From the NCBI GenBank assembly GCA_016207285.1, contig JACQPW010000050.1, positions 1 to 8,180 of the forward strand: a stretch of DNA of 8,180 nt, read 5' to 3'. Below the pieces are notes generated by a model. That model was given only the letters and a program-made list of their open reading frames with translations, ran no database searches and was not told the DNA's origin. This document shows, in pieces, positions 1-5,954 of the stretch. Position 1 is the stretch's first letter; the number at the start of each line of letters is the position of its first letter. The stretch comes from Candidatus Kerfeldbacteria bacterium. GTDB taxonomy: Bacteria > Patescibacteriota > Patescibacteriia > UBA9570. A program made the position numbers and the translations under genes.

Positions 1-61
1 GCTCGGCCTATACCCAGTGGGAAACGTTTAGGACAAAATAGCTCCTGATCGTACCATCCTA

Positions 62-93
62 CAGTAGAGACATGCCGTGGCATGTCTCTACTG
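62..93. repeat. Perfect 15-bp inverted repeat (palindromic intergenic element)
   Basis: Bases 62-76 are the exact reverse complement of 79-93, with only GT between them. The outer part of each arm reads CAGTAGAGAC and GTCTCTACTG. No T-run follows, so a simple intrinsic terminator is unlikely. From memory, palindromes with GTAGAGAC/GTCTCTAC arms are dispersed, many-copy intergenic repeats in several bacterial lineages (cyanobacteria among them). It may therefore be a REP/MITE-like mobile palindrome. It ends 15 nt before the likely purB -10 element. It could also form a cruciform or bind a dimeric regulator. Confidence 0.85.
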
Positions 94-108
94 GTTTATA
101 GGAATATA

Positions 109-117
109 TGTTATATT
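109..117 (+). promoter_or_regulatory. Probable extended -10 promoter of the pur genes (leaderless purB)
   Basis: The sequence TG-T-TATATT fits the extended -10 pattern TGnTATAAT with one mismatch. No convincing -35 hexamer lies 16-18 nt upstream, which is tolerated at extended -10 promoters. Transcription would begin near 124, essentially at the purB ATG at 126, giving a leaderless or nearly leaderless mRNA. This agrees with the absence of a Shine-Dalgarno and argues against the in-frame ATG at 108, which would lie upstream of the transcript. The assignment rests on motif reading alone. Confidence 0.4.
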
Positions 118-125
118 ATAGCCAC

Positions 126-1463
126 ATGAAATCATCACTTACCTTATTTGCCATTTCCCCCATCGACGGACGCTATCGGGATGAGGTTAAAAGCTTAGCC
201 CCGTTTTTGTCTGAAGCTGCTTTGATGCGCTATCGGGTGTATGTGGAAGTGGAGTACCTGATTGCCTTACGTAAACTGAAACCGGCCGACCAAAAGTTAT
301 TGCGTCACCTCCATGAACATTTTTCTGAACGTGATGCCGAACAGGTTAAAATCATTGAGTTAGAAACGAAACACGATGTCAAAGCTATCGAATATTTCAT
401 CAAACGTAAACTGAGCCACACTAAGCTCAAGAAGCAACTTGAATTTGTCCACTTCGGTCTCACCAGTGAGGACGTCAATAACTTGGCGTATAGTCTCATG
501 CTACGCGATGCCTTGCGCCAAGTGTATATGCCGGCGCTGCAACAGTTGATTAAAATTCTCAAACAACAATCTCGTCGCTATGCCAGTTATTCGTTGTTGA
601 GTTTAACTCATGGTCAACCCGCCACTCCCACTACGCTGGGTAAAGAACTGAACGTCTACACCTTACGTTTTCAACGCCAGTACGATCGTTTACGCCACAT
701 TAAACTGCTTGGCAAATTTAGTGGTGCCACTGGTAATTGGGCAGCGCTCCAGGTGGCGTACCCCAAAGTGAATTGGCTCAGCTTTAGCAAACGGTTCGTT
801 GAGCATCTAGGTTTAGAGTTTAATCCCGCCACCACCCAAATTGAATCACATGATCGCCTCGTAGAAACCTACCAAACACTGGCACTGGTGAATTCCATCC
901 TGCGTGATTTTAACCAAGATATGTGGTTCTATGTGTCGCGCGGTTTGTTTGTGCAGCATAGTATTGCCGGTGAAGTTGGTTCATCCACTATGCCGCATAA
1001 GATCAATCCAATCTTCTTTGAGAATAGTGAAGGCAACAGTGGTGTCGCCAACGCTTTATTGAACCACTTTGCAGAAAAGTTGCCGGTGTCTCGTATGCAA
1101 CGCGATTTAACCGATAGCACCGTACTACGTAATCAAGGTGTAGCGGTTGCACACAGTCTGCTGGCACTGACCAATACGTTAAAAGCCCTTAGTCGGGTGC
1201 AACCAAATAAAGAAATGATGTTGGCAGAGCTCAATCAACACTGGGAAGTATTAGCCGAAGCTATCCAGACCGTGATGCGTAAATTAGGTAAACACACGCC
1301 ATATGAACAACTCAAACGCTTAACGCGTGGTCAGCAACTTGATCAGACCACCTTACATATTTTTATTGATCAACTTGATATCCCTGAATTGGAAAAAAAC
1401 AAACTCAAAAAATTGACTCCAGCCACCTACATCGGTTTATCTAAACAGATAGCGCAACTATAG
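126..1463 (+). CDS. purB: Adenylosuccinate lyase
   Basis: Cytoplasmic enzyme of the fumarase/aspartase superfamily. It releases fumarate from SAICAR (to AICAR) and from adenylosuccinate (to AMP), so it serves two steps of purine synthesis. I use the ATG at 126 (445 residues) rather than 108. From there the N-terminus, with SPIDGRY at residues 11-17, lines up with E. coli PurB, and the six extra upstream residues have no counterpart. Visible motifs are TKHDVKAIEY (81-90), TSEDVNNL (113-120), THGQPATPTT with catalytic-type His162 (161-170), and the fumarase-superfamily signature loop GSSTMPHKINP (285-295) carrying the catalytic serine. The match to the E. coli-type branch runs to the end (RDLTDSTVLRN at 326-336, TPATYIG at 431-437), and the length is close to E. 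coli's 456. It is followed 1 nt later by purF. No Shine-Dalgarno is visible. The C-terminal 60 residues are rich in Lys. Confidence 0.97.
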   Translation: MKSSLTLFAISPIDGRYRDEVKSLAPFLSEAALMRYRVYVEVEYLIALRKLKPADQKLLRHLHEHFSERDAEQVKIIELETKHDVKAIEYFIKRKLSHTKLKKQLEFVHFGLTSEDVNNLAYSLMLRDALRQVYMPALQQLIKILKQQSRRYASYSLLSLTHGQPATPTTLGKELNVYTLRFQRQYDRLRHIKLLGKFSGATGNWAALQVAYPKVNWLSFSKRFVEHLGLEFNPATTQIESHDRLVETYQTLALVNSILRDFNQDMWFYVSRGLFVQHSIAGEVGSSTMPHKINPIFFENSEGNSGVANALLNHFAEKLPVSRMQRDLTDSTVLRNQGVAVAHSLLALTNTLKALSRVQPNKEMMLAELNQHWEVLAEAIQTVMRKLGKHTPYEQLKRLTRGQQLDQTTLHIFIDQLDIPELEKNKLKKLTPATYIGLSKQIAQL

Positions 1464-1464
1464 T

Positions 1465-2934
1465 ATGTGTGGTGTCATCGGCATTCACGGTAAAGCTAAA
1501 ACCAACATCAATATCGACCTGTACGATGGCATGATCGCTTTACAGCACCGCGGCCATGATGCCTGTGGTATGGTGACCTATGATGGGCAGTTCCATACCA
1601 AAAAAGCGATCGGCTTGGTGCGCGAAGCTTTCCACTTTTCGACCATCCAACGTTTACAAGGTCATATCGGTTTAGGGTTTATTCGTTATGCCACAGCTGG
1701 CGGCATGTCGATTGAAGATTGTGCTCCCTTTACTGTGAACGCACCCTACGGCATCTCGATGGTGTTTAACGGTAATCTGACTAACTTTGCAGCCTTAAAG
1801 GAAGAACTCCGTACGAAAGACTTAGTCAGTTTGAATGCGAATAGCGATATTGAGGCGATGCTCCATGTCTTTGCCCAAGAGTTAACCAAACATACCAAGG
1901 GTAACTTTCTCAATAACTTATATGCTACCGTTGCATCCGTGCATAAGCGTTGCAAAGGTGCCTATTCTACCTTGGCGTGTATCTCTGGTAAGGGAATGGT
2001 AGCGTGGCGAGATCCGTTTGGGATTCGACCATTGTTAATTGGTAAACGGGGTAAAGGCAAAAATGCCGAGTACATTGTGGCATCCGAATCTGTGATGTTT
2101 ACCATGTTAGATTTTGTTTATGTGGATGATGTCAAACCTGGCGAGGTGGTCTTTATTGATGAGCATAATAAGTTACACCGTAAAGTGGTCACACCTGGCC
2201 GTTGGAAACCTTGCTTATTTGAATATGTTTACTTTGCTCGACCTGATTCCATTCAGAATAACATTGGTGTCTATAAGGCTCGTTTACGGATGGGAGAAAA
2301 GTTAGCCGAACGTTTAAAACCACATCTTAAAAAACTGCAAATTGATGTGGTGGTTCCGGCTCCATCTACTTCGAACACGGCGGCGCTCGCTTTGGCACAA
2401 AGCCTAGGGTTAACCTATCGTGAAGGTTTGTATAAAAATCAGTTTATCGGTCGCACCTTTATTATGTCTGGCAACCGGCGTAAATCTGTCCGGCGTAAAT
2501 TAAATCCGCAAATTTTAGAAGTCCGGCGGCGTAATGTCTTATTGGTGGATGACAGTATCGTGCGTGGTAATACCTCGCGTGAAATTATCAAGATGCTGCG
2601 CGAAGCCGGTGCTAAAAAAGTGTACGTGGTGGCAGCGGCTCCACCGATCGTATCGCCCTGTATCTATGGTGTCGATATGCCCACCCGCCAAGAATTAATA
2701 GCTAATCAGGTGGATGGTTCTACCGAGGCGATCCGTAAACATATTGGTGCCGATTTCTTACTGTACCAAACCATTGAAGATTTAATTGATGCGGTGAAGA
2801 TCGACAAAGGCCCGGTGAAGGAATTCTGTACGGCTTGTTGGACTAAGAAGTATCCAACACCAGAAGCTAAGCCAGCTTTATTACGTAAGATTGAACAACA
2901 ACGTTTAAGTGACAAATCCTCAGTGCACTGCTAA
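1465..2934 (+). CDS. purF: Amidophosphoribosyltransferase (glutamine PRPP amidotransferase)
   Basis: Commits PRPP to purine synthesis by moving glutamine-derived ammonia onto it to give phosphoribosylamine. It has 489 residues and no propeptide: the protein starts Met-Cys, so Cys2 becomes the N-terminal nucleophile once Met is removed. The Ntn glutaminase domain (about 2-235) keeps Arg74, Asn102, Gly103 and Asp128. The phosphoribosyltransferase domain (about 255-450) has the PRPP loop VLLVDDSIVRGNTS (358-371) and the flexible loop KNQFIGRTFIM (324-334). Cys250, Cys399, Cys455 and Cys458 sit where the Bacillus subtilis enzyme binds its [4Fe-4S] cluster (contexts PCLFEY, PCIYGVD, CTACW..KYPT). 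E. coli PurF lacks the last three, so an iron-sulphur, oxygen-labile form is likely. Several usually conserved glutaminase residues differ: Phe101 replaces His of HNGN, His31 replaces Gln, and Ala87 replaces Gln of QPF. It starts 1 nt after purB, with no Shine-Dalgarno. Confidence 0.97.
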   Translation: MCGVIGIHGKAKTNINIDLYDGMIALQHRGHDACGMVTYDGQFHTKKAIGLVREAFHFSTIQRLQGHIGLGFIRYATAGGMSIEDCAPFTVNAPYGISMVFNGNLTNFAALKEELRTKDLVSLNANSDIEAMLHVFAQELTKHTKGNFLNNLYATVASVHKRCKGAYSTLACISGKGMVAWRDPFGIRPLLIGKRGKGKNAEYIVASESVMFTMLDFVYVDDVKPGEVVFIDEHNKLHRKVVTPGRWKPCLFEYVYFARPDSIQNNIGVYKARLRMGEKLAERLKPHLKKLQIDVVVPAPSTSNTAALALAQSLGLTYREGLYKNQFIGRTFIMSGNRRKSVRRKLNPQILEVRRRNVLLVDDSIVRGNTSREIIKMLREAGAKKVYVVAAAPPIVSPCIYGVDMPTRQELIANQVDGSTEAIRKHIGADFLLYQTIEDLIDAVKIDKGPVKEFCTACWTKKYPTPEAKPALLRKIEQQRLSDKSSVHC

Positions 2935-2945
2935 ACATCGTCACT

Positions 2946-4262
2946 ATGCATATTGCCATTATTGGAACCGGAGCACGTGAACATGCCATTGCTTGGAAGC
3001 TATCGCTCGATCCAACCGTGCAGTTATTTAATTTTGGTCCAACCCATAATCCAGGGATCGCGGGTCTCTGCCAAGCCGTGGGCATTGGGGATGTCACTGA
3101 TGTGACGGCCGTATTACAGTGGTGTCAAGAACAAAAAATCGATATCGCGTGGATTGGTCCAGAAGCGCCATTAGCGGCTGGGGTGGTGAATGCGTTAGAG
3201 GCTTTTGGCATTGCTTGTATTGGCCCAACCCAACAAATGGCGCGGCTAGAATCATCTAAATCCTTTACGCGTGAATTGTTGGATAAGTACGAAATTCAAG
3301 CCTCACCTAGTTACCGGGTGTTCACTAGTATGGATGGTGTCGCCGACTATATGTGGTCGTTGCAAGATGATGTGGTGATTAAACCAGATGGTCTGACTGG
3401 TGGTAAAGGGGTGCGGGTGATGGGTGCCCAACTAAAAACACGTGAAGATGCCATGGCCTATTGCTCTGAGTTATTTGCTGAGGGTGCTAAACGGATTGTG
3501 ATCGAAGAAAAGTTAGTTGGTCAGGAATTTTCCTTAATGAGTTTTTCCGATGGCAAACATTTGGTGCATATGCCAGCGGTGCAGGATCACAAACGAGCCT
3601 ATGTTGGTGATGCGGGTCCCAATACCGGTGGCATGGGTTCGTACACGGATGCCAATCATAGCTTACCGTTTCTGAATGAGCATGATGTGATTTTTGCGCG
3701 GCAAATTAATGAGCAGACTTTGTACGCTATTCAAGAAGAGTGTGGTGAAGAATATAAAGGGATCATTTACGGTGGTTTCATTGCTGTCCGCGGTGGCGTG
3801 CGCTTAATTGAATACAATGCTCGATTTGGTGATCCAGAAGTGATGAATATGCTTAGTTTGTTGAAGACTAGTCTGGTGGATATTACTAAAGCGATTGCTG
3901 AACGGACATTAGATCAACTGCATGTAGAGTTTGCACCGCTAGCTTCAGTCTGCAAATATGTGGTGCCACAGGGTTATCCAGATAAACCAGTCAGGGGGGA
4001 GCCAATTGATATCACTCAAGTGGATCAAGCTAAGGTGCAGTTATTTTATGGAGCTGTTGATCAGACGGAGGGCGGCTTGGTGTTGACTGGTTCCCGCGCG
4101 GTTGGTTTAGTGGCTACGGGCACAACGATTGCTGAAGCAGAACAAGTTGTTGAGCAAGAAATTAAAAAGATCACTGGACCGGTGTTTCATCGGGAAGATA
4201 TCGGCACAGCGGCGCTGATCGATGAGCGCATTACTATGTTACGTAACTTACGTCATGCTTAA
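2946..4262 (+). CDS. purD: Phosphoribosylamine-glycine ligase (GAR synthetase)
   Basis: ATP-grasp ligase joining glycine to phosphoribosylamine, the step directly after PurF. Its 438 residues are typical of the family. The N-terminal domain shows GTGAREH (7-13, where GxGGREH is usual) and IGPEAPLAAGV (70-80). The ATP-grasp core has VVIKPDGLTGGKGV (143-156), IVIEEKLVGQEFS (184-196), the long motif from QDHKRA to TGGMGSY (213-233), and the metal-binding IEYNARFGDPE (288-298). The C-terminal domain has TGSRAVGLVATG (381-392). The wording around residues 141-163, 213-240 and 335-350 (KPDGLTGGKGV, GPNTGGMGSYTD, CKYVVPQGYP) reminds me of archaeal PurD more than of E. coli PurD, so transfer is possible; this is recollection, not an alignment. 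It lies 11 nt after purF and overlaps purN by 8 nt. No Shine-Dalgarno is visible. Confidence 0.97.
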   Translation: MHIAIIGTGAREHAIAWKLSLDPTVQLFNFGPTHNPGIAGLCQAVGIGDVTDVTAVLQWCQEQKIDIAWIGPEAPLAAGVVNALEAFGIACIGPTQQMARLESSKSFTRELLDKYEIQASPSYRVFTSMDGVADYMWSLQDDVVIKPDGLTGGKGVRVMGAQLKTREDAMAYCSELFAEGAKRIVIEEKLVGQEFSLMSFSDGKHLVHMPAVQDHKRAYVGDAGPNTGGMGSYTDANHSLPFLNEHDVIFARQINEQTLYAIQEECGEEYKGIIYGGFIAVRGGVRLIEYNARFGDPEVMNMLSLLKTSLVDITKAIAERTLDQLHVEFAPLASVCKYVVPQGYPDKPVRGEPIDITQVDQAKVQLFYGAVDQTEGGLVLTGSRAVGLVATGTTIAEAEQVVEQEIKKITGPVFHREDIGTAALIDERITMLRNLRHA

Positions 4263-4827
4263 GCTTGCAGTATTAGGTTCTACCAACGGTACGGATTTGC
4301 AGGCTTTGTTGGATGCCCAAGTTGGGCACCAATTAGGTGAGGCAGAAATTGTTTTGGTCGTGTCTAATAAACCAGCCGCTGGCATTTTAGATAAAGCCCG
4401 GCGGGTGGGTGTGGAAGCAGTCTGTATCGAAGCCGCTACCCAAACAGATTTTGAGCACCAGTTACTAAATATGTTGCAGCGGCGCAAAGTGGATCTGATT
4501 TTGTTGATTGGTTTTATGCGGATTTTATCCGACGAGTTTGTGCGGCAGTATGATCATAAGATTCTAAACATTCACCCATCACTGCTGCCTAAATATGCCG
4601 GTGGCATGAATTTGGATGTCCATGCCGAAGTGCTCAAACAAGGTGATGCAGTCACTGGTTGCACTTTGCACTATGTCACCGAACAGTTGGATGGTGGGCC
4701 GATTTATGGCCAAGAGGAGGTAGCGGTGTTACCAGGCGACACACCACAGACACTGAAAATCCGCGTCCAAGCCGCTGAACAAAAACTACTCTTGCGCGCT
4801 GTACGTGAGTTAGCGGATAAACCATAA
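4255..4827 (+). CDS. purN: Phosphoribosylglycinamide formyltransferase, folate-dependent
   Basis: Transfers a formyl group from 10-formyl-tetrahydrofolate to GAR, the third step of the pathway. It has 190 residues. The start at 4255 gives MLKLAVLGSTNGT, the standard PurN beginning; an in-frame ATG at 4222 would add 11 residues lying wholly inside purD. The phosphate loop is TNGTD (10-14, usually GNGSN). The catalytic triad is Asn105, His107 and Asp146 within LNIHPSLLPKY (104-114) and LDGGP (145-149). GFMRIL (86-91) matches the family. The region after KYAGG reads MNLDVHAEVL instead of the E. coli type GLHTHRQAL, a variant I associate with a different PurN clade. The 8-nt overlap with the end of purD implies translational coupling. 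The protein is shorter than E. coli's 212 residues because it lacks the C-terminal extension. Confidence 0.95.
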   Translation: MLKLAVLGSTNGTDLQALLDAQVGHQLGEAEIVLVVSNKPAAGILDKARRVGVEAVCIEAATQTDFEHQLLNMLQRRKVDLILLIGFMRILSDEFVRQYDHKILNIHPSLLPKYAGGMNLDVHAEVLKQGDAVTGCTLHYVTEQLDGGPIYGQEEVAVLPGDTPQTLKIRVQAAEQKLLLRAVRELADKP

Positions 4828-4830
4828 GGT

Positions 4831-5511
4831 ATGTCAGAACCAGTACCAGAGCACCGTCCGGTCATTGCTACGCCTGATGTAATCAATGCCATACTGACGG
4901 GTGAAGTTTCTGATCAGGCCGAAGTTACATATGATGATGGTGGGGCGGTGCATGCTCGTCTACAGACCGTCACTGAACAGCTACCCCAGGTTGGTCCAGT
5001 AAGTTTAACCGTCGATTATGTACATTTTCGTCAACGCGATGCGGGTGAAGCAGATCATATTCTACTGCAATATGAGCATGGTGATGAGCACATTGCCGAG
5101 CTAGAGTTTGAGTTTCCGGCGGATGGAACGGTCATGATGCGCCATCGTTATGTTCAGCCAGCCTATCGTGGCCATCGGATAGGTGATCGTCTATTACAAC
5201 AGTCTGAAACGATCTTCCAAGCCTTAGCGAATCGGCGAAAACAACCAGTGGAAGTGTGGGAAGAAGTTGGCCAACGTAAGGTGCTGGCCTGGTTGTTACG
5301 CAATGGCTATACAGCCCGTGACGAACAGAGTAGGGTGCTTATAGAACAAGTTCAAACCCATCCTGAACAATTTGTGTTTGCAGATGTGAATGGTGCACTC
5401 GTTCGTGATGAAGGTATTTTTGCACCGACGACTACCGGGCGTTCCTCGCACGATTTAGTGATGATGCAAGTGCACAAAATTTTACAACCGCCACAGAATC
5501 CTAGTCATTGA
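4831..5511 (+). CDS. Putative GNAT-like acetyltransferase of unknown substrate
   Basis: A 226-residue soluble protein with no signal peptide or membrane segment. Residues about 58-170 look like a GNAT fold. Two or three beta strands (around 76-96) precede a strand and acetyl-CoA-loop-like segment: MMRHRYVQP then AYRGHRIGDRLL (102-122). The loop approximates the Q/R-x-x-G-x-G/A motif and leads into a helix. Later EVGQRKVLAWLLRNGYTARD (145-164) resembles the GNAT region where a helix leads to 'GF/GY'. Residues 1-50 and 175-226 match nothing I recognise; the C-terminal 25 are Pro/Ser/His-rich and probably disordered. The gene starts 3 nt after purN, so it belongs to the pur transcript, but nothing shows a purine role. 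AAGG lies only 1 nt before the ATG, too close to be a useful ribosome site. The TGA stop overlaps the -35 box of the next promoter. The fold is likely; the substrate is unknown. Confidence 0.6.
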   Translation: MSEPVPEHRPVIATPDVINAILTGEVSDQAEVTYDDGGAVHARLQTVTEQLPQVGPVSLTVDYVHFRQRDAGEADHILLQYEHGDEHIAELEFEFPADGTVMMRHRYVQPAYRGHRIGDRLLQQSETIFQALANRRKQPVEVWEEVGQRKVLAWLLRNGYTARDEQSRVLIEQVQTHPEQFVFADVNGALVRDEGIFAPTTTGRSSHDLVMMQVHKILQPPQNPSH

Positions 5512-5536
5512 CAAATAGTCCTCTTTCTGATAAGGT
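5508..5536 (+). promoter_or_regulatory. Strong sigma70-type promoter of the intergenic RNA
   Basis: A perfect -35 TTGACA (5508-5513) is followed by a 17-nt spacer and TAAGGT (5531-5536), which keeps the key T, A and final T of the -10 consensus. Transcription would start near 5543. The -35 overlaps the last two codons (His and TGA stop) of the upstream gene, so the transcript unit is packed directly against the operon. No protein-coding start follows for over 400 nt. Confidence 0.65.
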
Positions 5537-5762
5537 GCGGCCACACAGAGGAAGGAGAGACTGTTGTGCGTTAAGCTTCTGCCTCCAGATACATCCCTAT
5601 TTAAGGCCTATTAGCCCATAATAATGATCTATCTGGAGACACCTTACTACAGGAGTCTCAAAGTCATAAAGACGAGCTAGTCTATAAATAGTGATGCCTT
5701 GCGCTGCCTACGGGCATCAAGGGGTACTAGTCAAGCGGATAACCGATCCGGGACCTTTTACC

Positions 5763-5778
5763 AGACACTTCGGTGTCT
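5763..5778 (+). other. UUCG-tetraloop hairpin within the intergenic RNA
   Basis: AGACAC, then TTCG, then GTGTCT: a 6-bp perfect stem closed by C-G around a UUCG loop, one of the most stable RNA tetraloops. There is no T-run after it, so it is a structural element and not a terminator. It sits inside the 5737-5746/5788-5799 helix and supports the reading of this stretch as functional RNA on the plus strand. Confidence 0.75.
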
Positions 5779-5889
5779 CTCATTATTTCGGGCTTATCCC
5801 AACCATTTTTTTCTGCCCTCGCTCTTCTCTTGCCCTTAACTTGCTTCACTGCTTGTTAAATAGATCCTTCCTCTGTTTTTCCTAAAGCG

Positions 5890-5912
5890 CCGCACTATCT
5901 GTGCGGTTTTTT
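5890..5912 (+). terminator. Intrinsic terminator ending the intergenic RNA
   Basis: CCGCAC (5890-5895), loop TATCT, GTGCGG (5901-5906), then six T (5907-5912). It would end the intergenic RNA and any read-through from the pur genes, since no terminator lies between the fifth gene and 5512. The left arm (with G5889) is also complementary to 5535-5541, but that partner probably lies upstream of the transcription start. Confidence 0.85.
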
Positions 5913-5914
5913 AG

Positions 5915-5943
5915 TTGCTAAAGTTGCCAAAGCGTAGTACAAA
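5915..5943 (+). promoter_or_regulatory. Possible promoter of the redox fusion gene
   Basis: TTGCTA (5915-5920), 17-nt spacer, TACAAA (5938-5943). Each box matches four of six consensus positions, though the -10 lacks the important final T. Transcription would begin near 5950, about 5 nt before the ATG at 5955, again giving an almost leaderless message. It lies just after the terminator, where a new promoter is expected. Motif strength is modest. Confidence 0.3.
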
Positions 5944-5954
5944 TACTGTTAACT

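Larger units (their letters stand above)
5543..5912 (+). ncRNA. Candidate structured non-coding RNA, about 370 nt, class unknown
   Basis: The stretch has its own promoter, an intrinsic terminator and no credible ORF. Its ends pair: 5545-5556 (ACAGAGGAAGGA) is the exact reverse complement of 5865-5876, a 12-bp closing helix. Inside I can draw several helices. GAGACT 5557-5562 pairs with 5654-5659, stacking on the closing helix. CTCCAGATA 5583-5591 pairs with 5630-5638. TGATGCC 5692-5698 pairs with 5713-5719. 5737-5746 pairs with 5788-5799 (10 bp, 2-nt bulge at 5792-5793), enclosing AGACAC-UUCG-GUGUCU at 5763-5778. TTAAC 5836-5840 pairs with 5855-5859. Some helices compete with alternatives, for example GAGAC 5636-5640 with 5655-5659. 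A pyrimidine-rich tract covers 5806-5850. I searched by eye for hallmarks of RNase P RNA, tmRNA, SRP RNA, 6S RNA and T-box RNA and found none. It could be a stable trans-acting RNA, a processed 3' end of the pur transcript, or a long leader for the downstream redox gene. Confidence 0.6.

Noticed and set aside
1..48. Tail of an upstream plus-strand gene (frame 1, ending TGA at 46-48)
   Set aside because: All three plus frames close between 29 and 48, and fifteen open codons are expected about half the time by chance; nothing distinguishes a real reading frame.
108..125. Upstream in-frame ATG for purB giving six extra residues
   Set aside because: The extra residues have no counterpart in PurB, AGGAA sits only 3 nt before it, and the ATG overlaps the likely extended -10 promoter.
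4222..4254. Earlier ATG for purN inside purD
   Set aside because: PurN proteins begin at the MLKLAVLG-type strand encoded from 4255; the added residues are purD sequence in another frame.
4831..5511. Recoding of UGA as an amino acid, as in some CPR lineages
   Set aside because: TGA is a sensible stop for this gene, directly followed by a promoter, and no in-frame TGA interrupts any conserved protein in the window.
5691..5885. 64-codon plus-strand open frame in the intergenic region
   Set aside because: It has no ribosome site and no recognisable domain, and it overlaps the hairpins of the RNA candidate. Its Phe/Leu/Ser-rich end just reflects the pyrimidine tract.
5543..5912. RNase P RNA, tmRNA, SRP RNA, 6S RNA or T-box leader
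   Set aside because: The GAGGAAAGTCC and ACAGAA cores of RNase P, the tRNA-like CCA end of tmRNA, the GGAAGCAGC-type core of SRP RNA and the GGTGGTACC T-box were not found. 6S RNA is about half this length. TCGGGCTTAT at 5788-5797 recalls part of RNase P, but its partner and position are wrong.
5543..5912. Retron msr-msd RNA, suggested by complementary end repeats like a1/a2
   Set aside because: No reverse transcriptase lies in the window, and the element has its own terminator and no clear long msd hairpin.
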